Assembly (NCBI GenBank): GCA_913055805.1
Contig: CAJXLF010000006.1
Location: 127,735-191,734 of the forward strand
Source of the DNA: an uncultured Salinisphaerales bacterium
GTDB lineage: Bacteria > Pseudomonadota > Gammaproteobacteria > Nevskiales > CAJXLF01
DNA: 64,000 nucleotides
Reading direction: 5' to 3'
In this document: piece by piece, positions 56,483 through 64,000 of the stretch
How the letters are laid out: every line of letters begins with the position of its first letter
How positions within the stretch are numbered: the first letter of the stretch is position 1
Program-made: the position numbers and the translations under genes
The notes under the pieces: generated by a model
Database searches by the model: none
What the model was told of the DNA's origin: nothing
The model's input: the letters and a program-made list of their open reading frames with translations, nothing else

Positions 56483-58786
56483 TCAGGCCTGCATTTTCCG
56501 CCCCGGGCCGCGGTCGAAACGTATCAACAGTGTCGGCAGGAACATCAGGTCGAAAAGCAGCGCGATCACAATGGTCATGGCTACCATGGCCCCCAGTGAT
56601 GCATTCACATTGAAATGCGACATGGCCAGCACCAGAAAGCCCATTGCCAGTGCGGCTGTCGTGACCAGAAGAGCCGATCCCACCGTGCTGAAGGCGTAGC
56701 GCACGGCATCGGTTGCGTCCTTGCCCTGCTCCCGCCGCGCACGCAGATATTTCGACAGGAAGTGCACGGTGTCATCCACCACGATACCCAGTGTGATACT
56801 GAATACAGCCGCCACCGCCAGATTGACCTCGGCCACGAACATGCCCCACAAGCCAAAAGCCATTCCGGCTGGAAAAGCGTTTGGAATCAAGGAGAAAAGC
56901 CCGAACTTCCAGGAACGCAGGGCCACAATCAGGGTCAGTGAGATCAACACCAGGGCAACCAGCGAACCATCGATCATGCTGTAGATATTGTTCTGCCCGA
57001 TATAGGCGAACATCATCGAAACGCTGGAACCATGCGTCACCAGTTCGGGCGCATTTTCCTGCAGCCAGGCCGTCGCGCGGTTATCCAGGTCTATCAGACC
57101 CTGTGCCTTCTGCCCCTTGGCGCGTACCGAGAAGCGCAGGGCGGACTTGTCTATGTTGACCTGGTTATTCAGATCCAGCCCGAAAGGCAATGACAACTCA
57201 TACAGCAAAACATACTGCGCAATCAGTTCGCGGTCGTCCGGAATACGGTAGTAGGCCAGGTCATCGCCATGCAGATTCTTGTTCAGGCGTTTGACGACCT
57301 CGGTGAAGCTGTCGACATGCACGACCTCGGGTTGCGCCAGATACCATTCGGCAAAGGCATCTACCTTCTTGAGGAAGTCCGGATCATGGATACCACCGGA
57401 TTCCGCGGCACGCAGCGAATACCCTATCCCGTCCAGCCCGGTAAGATTTTCATTAACAAAATCAGCAGCCTGCCGCAGAGGTATGGTGTGGTCAAAGTAT
57501 TCCACCGTGTCGTCGTTGAGTTCATTACGCGGAATGAAACTGACAATGAATATCACCACGGCAATGGAAACCCAGAAGATCCCGCGCTGATGCCGTATCA
57601 CGAATTCGGCCAGCTGTTCGGCCGGCAAGGGACGCTCCACCGGCCCCTTGACCTTGTGCGGCAGCCACAACATGACGGCCGGCAGTACCACCATGGTCAT
57701 CAGCCAGGCGCCCATGACGCCAACGGCCGCCACTGTGCCCAGCTCACGGAAGGGCGGGGAATCACTGAAGTTGATACTGGCAAAGCCAATGGCCGTCGTC
57801 AGGCTGGTCAGAAATACCGGCTGCATGTTGATCTGCATGGCATGCTTCATGGCCGTAACCTTGTCCTCGCCCTTATGCACCTGGCGTAAGTAGATCACCA
57901 GAATATGCACCGCATCACAGATGGCAATACCAAGGATAATGGTCGGCGCCGACACACTGACCTGGTTGAAAGCCAACCCGGCCCAGCCCATGAAGCCCAG
58001 TGTAATCAGCAGACTGGTGGCAATAATGACAACGGTGGTCAAAGTCCCTGCCAGTGAACGCAGGAACCAGGCAAGCAACATCACCACCAGCACAAACATG
58101 ATGGGCACCAGCGTTTCGCCATCGCTCTGTGCAGATTCATTGAACGTCTGGTTGACGATCACTACACCCAGCAGATATATACGCACGCCTTCGTATTGCG
58201 ACTCGATCTGCCTGGCCAGGTTTCGCGTGTATTCGGTGATTTCAATAATCGCTGCGTCGCGCTCGGCCCGCTCTTCCGGCAACTCAAGCCGCACATTCAC
58301 ACTGGTGACATGCGCCCGCTCGGAGACGAGATTGTGAACCAGCAAAGGCTCCTTCAGGGCGATCTCCCTGGCCCGGGCGTAATCTTTGGCGGTCATATCC
58401 TCCAGATCGCCGACCAGATCCTCCACGATCAGGTCATCACCCTCGCCACGGGTGTGCTGATAATTGGCCACCGAATCCACCCGAATGGAATTCGGCAAAC
58501 GCCAGCCCTCCTCGGTCAGGCGTTTGACCACTTCCATGCTGTCCCGCTCGAATACCTCACCCGAGGCCGGAGCAATAATGAAAGTGACATTATCGGTATC
58601 GGTATATTCGGCCTGGAGTTCCTCGTAGGCGACCAACTGCGGATTGTCGTCGTCGAAGAAAATCTTGTAGTCGCTTTCGAAATAGAGATTCTTCGAGCCA
58701 TAGGCGACCATGGCGACGATCAGCATACCTAATGAAAACAGCCACTTACGCTGGTCCACCAGCCATGCGGATAGACGTTCCGTCAT
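56483..58786 (-). CDS. RND/MMPL-family transporter
   Basis: Protein of 767 aa. One N-terminal helix (WLFSLGMLIVAMVAYGS) and a large periplasmic loop are followed by a five-helix block with the MMPL/SSD-type GIAICDAVHILVIYLRQVHKGED. A second loop and a repeat block with FSITLGIVVDDTVHFLSKYLRARR complete the two-fold RND pattern. Members export lipids or hydrophobic compounds using proton motive force; hopanoid and carotenoid exporters are related, but the cargo here is unknown. The ATG at 58786 overlaps the tadA stop by 4 bp, so it is translationally coupled to it. Confidence 0.84.
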   Translation of the reverse strand: MTERLSAWLVDQRKWLFSLGMLIVAMVAYGSKNLYFESDYKIFFDDDNPQLVAYEELQAEYTDTDNVTFIIAPASGEVFERDSMEVVKRLTEEGWRLPNSIRVDSVANYQHTRGEGDDLIVEDLVGDLEDMTAKDYARAREIALKEPLLVHNLVSERAHVTSVNVRLELPEERAERDAAIIEITEYTRNLARQIESQYEGVRIYLLGVVIVNQTFNESAQSDGETLVPIMFVLVVMLLAWFLRSLAGTLTTVVIIATSLLITLGFMGWAGLAFNQVSVSAPTIILGIAICDAVHILVIYLRQVHKGEDKVTAMKHAMQINMQPVFLTSLTTAIGFASINFSDSPPFRELGTVAAVGVMGAWLMTMVVLPAVMLWLPHKVKGPVERPLPAEQLAEFVIRHQRGIFWVSIAVVIFIVSFIPRNELNDDTVEYFDHTIPLRQAADFVNENLTGLDGIGYSLRAAESGGIHDPDFLKKVDAFAEWYLAQPEVVHVDSFTEVVKRLNKNLHGDDLAYYRIPDDRELIAQYVLLYELSLPFGLDLNNQVNIDKSALRFSVRAKGQKAQGLIDLDNRATAWLQENAPELVTHGSSVSMMFAYIGQNNIYSMIDGSLVALVLISLTLIVALRSWKFGLFSLIPNAFPAGMAFGLWGMFVAEVNLAVAAVFSITLGIVVDDTVHFLSKYLRARREQGKDATDAVRYAFSTVGSALLVTTAALAMGFLVLAMSHFNVNASLGAMVAMTIVIALLFDLMFLPTLLIRFDRGPGRKMQA

Positions 58787-59226
58787 TCTTTTACCTTTTC
58801 GCGTTTCTGCCTGAAAAAATTGCGCAGCAACAATGCGCATTCTTCTTCGAGTATGCCGCCGGTGCATTCCAGACGATGATTGAGGCGCGGCACCGAAAGG
58901 ACATCATAAACCGATGAAACCGCCCCGGCCTTGGGATCCCAGGCCCCGAATACGACGCGCTCGATACGGGCCTGCAGAATGGCGCCAGCGCACATGATGC
59001 ACGGCTCCAAGGTGACATAGATCGTATGACCGGGCAACCGGTAATTGCCCTGCGCCTGGCCGGCCGCGCGCAGGGCCACCACTTCCGCATGCGCACTGGG
59101 ATCATGGTTGGAGATGGGCCTGTTAAAACCGTCGGCGACCAGCTGGTCATCTCTGACTATCACAGCACCGACAGGCACTTCTCCGGCATCGGCTGCCCAT
59201 TGAGCCCGTTGCAGCGCTTGCCGCAT
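58783..59226 (-). CDS. tadA: tRNA-specific adenosine deaminase
   Basis: Protein of 147 aa that converts A34 of tRNA(Arg)ACG to inosine. The zinc site is HAEVVAL (His/Glu) and PCIMC (two Cys); PVGAVIV and NRPISNHDPSAHAE are family motifs. The ATG at 59226 follows Lys-Lys-Trp codons in the same open frame, and TadA proteins often have Trp-Met-Arg at this point, so the natural start could be further upstream at a non-standard codon. It is divergent from the 2OG oxygenase gene. Confidence 0.92.
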   Translation of the reverse strand: MRQALQRAQWAADAGEVPVGAVIVRDDQLVADGFNRPISNHDPSAHAEVVALRAAGQAQGNYRLPGHTIYVTLEPCIMCAGAILQARIERVVFGAWDPKAGAVSSVYDVLSVPRLNHRLECTGGILEEECALLLRNFFRQKREKVKE

Positions 59227-59295
59227 CCACTTTTTATCTTGGGTCGGGTGATCGAACGTGGACAGACTTCTCTCCCTGATATTTTACAATCAAGT

Positions 59296-60189
59296 ATGCA
59301 CAAATATAGTATGTGCAGCGTTCAATCCAACCTGAACGCGCATATGTTAGACAGCCATACTGGTATTACGCGAATTGAAATCGCGGATAGCATTATCGCA
59401 AGTCTTCGCAGCAATCAGGAAGAACTGCGACGGCAATGGGTCTCTCCCGAAGCGACGACTACCCGCCATTTCCTCCTCGACGACCTGCTTTCGGAAGAAA
59501 TCTGCGAGAAAATCTATCACGCTTTTCCCAAGGATTTCAGTCACTGCCGGCAACTCAACTCGTTCCGGGAGCGCAAGAAGACCCTGGCCAAGTATCAAGG
59601 TCTCGATCCCATCATCAGCGAAGTCACCTATGCTTTTCAGGACCCGGGAGTCATCGAGGTTATTGAGGAAGTCACGGAGCTGGAGGCGCTCGAAGGCGAC
59701 CCACGGCTTTATGCGGGCGGCATTTCAATCATGAGTGAAGGCGACTTCCTGAACCCGCATATCGACAACAGTCACGATGCAAAAAGGCAGAGATATCGCC
59801 GGCTGAACCTGCTTTATTACGTCACCCCCGACTGGCAGTCAGAATGCGGCGGTAACTTGGAACTCTGGGACGCGCGAGTCCGCCAGCCCAGGGAGATCGT
59901 GTCCCGCTTTAACCGCCTGGTGGTCATGGCTACAGATGCCAGTTCCTGGCATTCAGTCAACCCGGTCAAAGTGGATGCCGCACGCTGCTGCGTTTCCAAC
60001 TATTATTTTTCCGGGCAATCGCCTTCAGGCCAAGACTACTACCATGTCACCTCATTTCGGGGTCGCCCCGACCAGCCCTTCCGGCGGATATGGGGCCGTA
60101 TTGACAATCGCATGAGACAGACGGTGGCCACGTTGTTAGGAATTTCGAGAGGCATGGGAGAAATGCCTGACTCATCCCAGACCACCTGA
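59296..60189 (+). CDS. 2-oxoglutarate/Fe(II) oxygenase, prolyl-hydroxylase type
   Basis: Protein of 297 aa from the ATG at 59296 (alternatives at 59311 and 59344; no strong Shine-Dalgarno marks any). The double-stranded beta-helix core has NPHIDNSH (His-x-Asp), the distal His in DASSWHSVNPV, and the 2OG-binding Arg in AARCCVSNYYFSG. This is the P4H-like 2OG-FeII_Oxy pattern. Such proteins hydroxylate proline or lipid/sugar moieties in bacteria, and the substrate here is unknown. The gene is convergent with guaA, 6 bp apart. Confidence 0.83.
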   Translation: MHKYSMCSVQSNLNAHMLDSHTGITRIEIADSIIASLRSNQEELRRQWVSPEATTTRHFLLDDLLSEEICEKIYHAFPKDFSHCRQLNSFRERKKTLAKYQGLDPIISEVTYAFQDPGVIEVIEEVTELEALEGDPRLYAGGISIMSEGDFLNPHIDNSHDAKRQRYRRLNLLYYVTPDWQSECGGNLELWDARVRQPREIVSRFNRLVVMATDASSWHSVNPVKVDAARCCVSNYYFSGQSPSGQDYYHVTSFRGRPDQPFRRIWGRIDNRMRQTVATLLGISRGMGEMPDSSQTT

Positions 60190-60195
60190 TCGCAC

Positions 60196-61767
60196 TTACT
60201 CCCACTCAATCGTCGCCGGCGGCTTGCCGGAGATGTCATAGACCACACGCGAAATGCCGTCGACTTCGTTGATGATGCGGCGCGAAACATTGTCGAGAAA
60301 ATCGTAGGGCAGATGAGCCCAGTGTGCGGTCATGAAGTCGACAGTTTCCACCGCACGCAGGGCAATCACGTGTTCGTAGCGTCGGCCGTCACCCATGACG
60401 CCCACACTGCGCACAGGCAGAAATACGGCAAAAGCCTGACTGACCCGGTCGTAGAGCCCCTGCTCGCGCAGCTCGGCAATGAAGATATCGTCGGCCAGAC
60501 GCAGCTTGTCGGCATAGGCCTTCTGCACTTCGCCCAGTATGCGCACACCCAGCCCCGGCCCCGGGAACGGGTGGCGCATGATCATTTCCTCGGGCAGGCC
60601 GAGTTCGAGGCCGATACGACGCACCTCGTCCTTGAACAGTTCACGCAGAGGTTCGACCAGCTTGAGCTTCATCTTCTCAGGCAAACCACCCACATTATGG
60701 TGCGACTTGATCACATGGGCCTTGCCGGTCTTGCTGCCGGCCGACTCGATGACATCCGGATAAATGGTGCCCTGTGCGAGAAAATCGATGCCGGTCAGTT
60801 CCTGCGCCTTTTCGTCGAACACCTCAACAAACAGACGTCCGATGATCTTGCGTTTTTCCTCCGGGTCCGCGACCCCCTTCAAGGCATCAAGAAAGCGCTG
60901 CTCAGCGTTCACACGAATAACTTTCACACCCATGTGTTCAGCAAAGGTGGCCATGACCTGGTCACCCTCGTGCAGTCTCAGCAAACCGTTATCGACGAAT
61001 ACGCAGACCAGCTGGTCACCAATTGCACGGTGCAGCAAAGCCGCCACTACCGAGGAATCCACCCCGCCGGAAAGACCCAGCAGCACCCTGCCCTCACCGA
61101 CCTGTTCACGCACGCGCCCGATCAGGTCCTCGATAATCTGACCCGGTTCCCAGGCCGCCCCGCAACCGCATATTTCATGCACGAAGCGACTGAGAATTCG
61201 GGCGCCCTGTTTGGTATGCGTCACCTCCGGATGGAACTGCACGCCATAGAATCCATGATCTTCATCGGCCATACCCGCAATCGGCGCGGAGTCGGTACTG
61301 GCGATCAGCATGAAACCCTGCGGCAGGCTGGTGACCTTGTCGCCATGACTCATCCAGACGTCCAGCAGGCCATGGCCGGCATCGTTGACGTGATCCTGGA
61401 TATCCTTGAACAATCTGGAATGATTGCGCGCCCGCACCTGGGCATAGCCGAACTCGCGTTGCGATGAAGTTTCCACGGTGCCGCCCAGTTGAGCGGCCAT
61501 GGTTTGCATGCCGTAGCAAATACCGAGCACGGGCACACCGAGTTCAAAAACCACCTGGGGCGCGCGCGGCGGGTCGCCCGCCGTCACCGACTCCGGCCCA
61601 CCCGAGAGGATAATGCCGCTCGGAGCAAACGCCCGTATGTCTTCCTCTGACATGTCCCAGGCATGGATTTCCGAATAAACCCTGGCCTCGCGTACACGGC
61701 GGGCAATAAGCTGGGTGTACTGGGAGCCAAAATCCAGAATCAGAATCTTGTCGGCGTGGATGTCCAT
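60196..61767 (-). CDS. guaA: GMP synthase (glutamine-hydrolysing)
   Basis: Protein of 523 aa that aminates XMP to GMP. The glutaminase domain has [17 protein letters not shown] (catalytic Cys) and [10 protein letters not shown] (His/Glu). The ATP-pyrophosphatase domain has the PP-loop [17 protein letters not shown], and the C-terminal dimer domain ends KPPATIEWE. The ATG at 61767 is used; a TTG at 61776 would add three residues. It follows guaB by 69 bp as the guaBA operon. Confidence 0.95.
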   Translation of the reverse strand: MDIHADKILILDFGSQYTQLIARRVREARVYSEIHAWDMSEEDIRAFAPSGIILSGGPESVTAGDPPRAPQVVFELGVPVLGICYGMQTMAAQLGGTVETSSQREFGYAQVRARNHSRLFKDIQDHVNDAGHGLLDVWMSHGDKVTSLPQGFMLIASTDSAPIAGMADEDHGFYGVQFHPEVTHTKQGARILSRFVHEICGCGAAWEPGQIIEDLIGRVREQVGEGRVLLGLSGGVDSSVVAALLHRAIGDQLVCVFVDNGLLRLHEGDQVMATFAEHMGVKVIRVNAEQRFLDALKGVADPEEKRKIIGRLFVEVFDEKAQELTGIDFLAQGTIYPDVIESAGSKTGKAHVIKSHHNVGGLPEKMKLKLVEPLRELFKDEVRRIGLELGLPEEMIMRHPFPGPGLGVRILGEVQKAYADKLRLADDIFIAELREQGLYDRVSQAFAVFLPVRSVGVMGDGRRYEHVIALRAVETVDFMTAHWAHLPYDFLDNVSRRIINEVDGISRVVYDISGKPPATIEWE

Positions 61768-61836
61768 CGACGGCAACCTTGTTCAGCCGCGGCCGCGGCA
61801 ATGTTAGCGTTCAGCCCGGCCGCCGGCCGGACGCAA

Positions 61837-63315
<1,479 letters not shown>

Positions 63316-63339
63316 CTACTGTGTGCTGTTGCCGCCGGT

Positions 63340-63359
63340 CCGCCGGAGTTTTCCGGTGG
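63340..63359 (-). promoter_or_regulatory. GC-rich hairpin in the guaB leader
   Basis: On the minus strand CCACCGGA and TCCGGCGG pair with one mismatch around AAAC, downstream of the guaB -10 box. It has no T-run. It may slow transcription or affect guaB leader folding; binding of a regulator is unproven. Confidence 0.35.
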
Positions 63360-63391
63360 CCATGCATGAATAGCGGATGGTAAATTGCCAC

Positions 63392-63397
63392 ATTATA
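63392..63397 (-). promoter_or_regulatory. -10 box TATAAT of guaB
   Basis: A perfect TATAAT on the minus strand about 86 bp before the guaB start codon. The -35 region is not close to consensus. Confidence 0.55.
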
Positions 63398-63485
63398 CAG
63401 ACGCATGAACGTCAGCCTAGTCTTGATGGCACACAGCGGCTTTCGTGGATAACCCTCGGCACAACGGCAGGAACGCACAACCGGC

Positions 63486-64000
63486 ATGTCTCAATCGGAT
63501 TTTCTCTCGGAAACAGTCAACACGGATGACCACCGGGTAATCTACAGCGTCGAACGTCTCAACAATGAAATCAAGGACTTGCTGGAACACAGCTATCCGC
63601 TGATATGGCTTGAAGGCGAAATTTCCAACTTCTCCCGTCCGGCTTCGGGCCACTGGTATTTCAGCCTCAAGGACAGCACCGCCCAGGTGCGCTGCGCCAT
63701 GTTCCGCAACCGTAACCGCATGTTGGGCATGCAGGTGGAAAATGGCAGTCAGGTTCTGGTCCGCGCCCGCATCAGCCTCTATCCGGCCCGCGGCGACTTC
63801 CAGCTGATTATCGAACACATGGAAGATGCCGGCGCGGGCGCACTGCAACGCGCTTTTGAGGCCCTGAAACAAAGACTGCAGGCCGAGGGGTTATTTTCGC
63901 CGGAGAATAAACACCCTCTGCCTGCTGTTCCCGCACGGATAGGCGTTATCACCTCACCTACCGGCGCTGCCCTGCGTGATGTGCTGAGCGTTCTGCGCCG
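63486..64000 (+). CDS. xseA: Exodeoxyribonuclease VII large subunit (3' end outside window)
   Basis: The first 171 codons are visible. The N-terminal OB-fold shows [43 protein letters not shown] (in part: EGEISNFxRPxSGHWYFxLKD) and [13 protein letters not shown], then the start of the catalytic domain [15 protein letters not shown]. The enzyme degrades single-stranded DNA in both directions and acts in repair. It is divergent from guaB across 179 bp. The gene runs off the right edge. Confidence 0.95.
   Translation, partial: MSQSDFLSETVNTDDHRVIYSVERLNNEIKDLLEHSYPLIWLEGEISNFSRPASGHWYFSLKDSTAQVRCAMFRNRNRMLGMQVENGSQVLVRARISLYPARGDFQLIIEHMEDAGAGALQRAFEALKQRLQAEGLFSPENKHPLPAVPARIGVITSPTGAALRDVLSVLR

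Noticed and set aside
60313-61467. 384-codon plus-strand frame in guaA
   Set aside because: Antisense to a complete GMP synthase with all catalytic motifs.

Overview
The window is chromosomal DNA of a free-living gammaproteobacterium, moderately GC-rich and densely coded on both strands. The best evidence is the stretch 37.5-64 kb. It has minor type IV pilin genes (fimT-pilV-pilW-pilX-pilY1-pilE-fimT), then ispH-lspA-ileS-ribF-murJ, rpsT, proB-obgE, rpmA-rplU, tadA, guaA-guaB and xseA. This order closely resembles Pseudomonas and its relatives. Two differences stand out: fkpB is missing between lspA and ispH, and a ThiO-like oxidase follows ispH. The fadI/fadJ pair, gluQ, a full-length Lhr helicase and a PilY1 also fit Gammaproteobacteria. 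I cannot name a genus from sequence alone.

Layout. 0-5 kb: 3' part of a di-haem cytochrome c peroxidase lipoprotein, a SAM hydrolase (DUF62), and a leftward run of membrane proteins (DUF2157 plus a GDYxxLxY partner) behind a PaaX-like regulator. 5-9.5 kb: the Lhr helicase. 9.6-16 kb: small regulator-plus-enzyme pairs: VOC protein with a WYL regulator, a D-aminoacylase-like amidohydrolase, an HSL-type esterase with a MerR regulator, and a PF10118-type hydrolase. 15.7-20 kb: cell-wall and repair genes (M15-like peptidase, YcbB-type L,D-transpeptidase, endonuclease V) and gluQ. 20-25.7 kb: a Rieske oxygenase with a divergent TetR gene, tRNA-Val, and the fadIJ beta-oxidation pair.

25.7-31.7 kb: three exported proteins read leftward (beta-helix lipoprotein, CocE/X-Pro-peptidase-like lipoprotein, seven-repeat FG-GAP/VCBS protein). 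A divergent TetR gene sits across two near-identical 18-bp operators. This is the most system-like unexplained unit. 31.7-37.2 kb: two aminotransferases, glycerate kinase, a PPP-family phosphatase and an unknown membrane protein with an LprI-like tail. 37.2-37.55 kb: tRNA-Thr followed by a repeat carrying a second copy of the tRNA 5' end fused to strong hairpins. 37.5-45 kb: pilus assembly operon. 45-64 kb: housekeeping genes.

The only stretch over 300 bases without a protein gene is 37245-37563. It holds tRNA-Thr, the tRNA-like repeat and an inverted repeat ahead of the pilin operon. No CRISPR array, insertion sequence, prophage or rRNA was seen. Several divergent promoters carry clear palindromes next to the gene of a local regulator. 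Two TetR-family genes appear to be transcribed from their own start codon (leaderless), with the operator inside the promoter.
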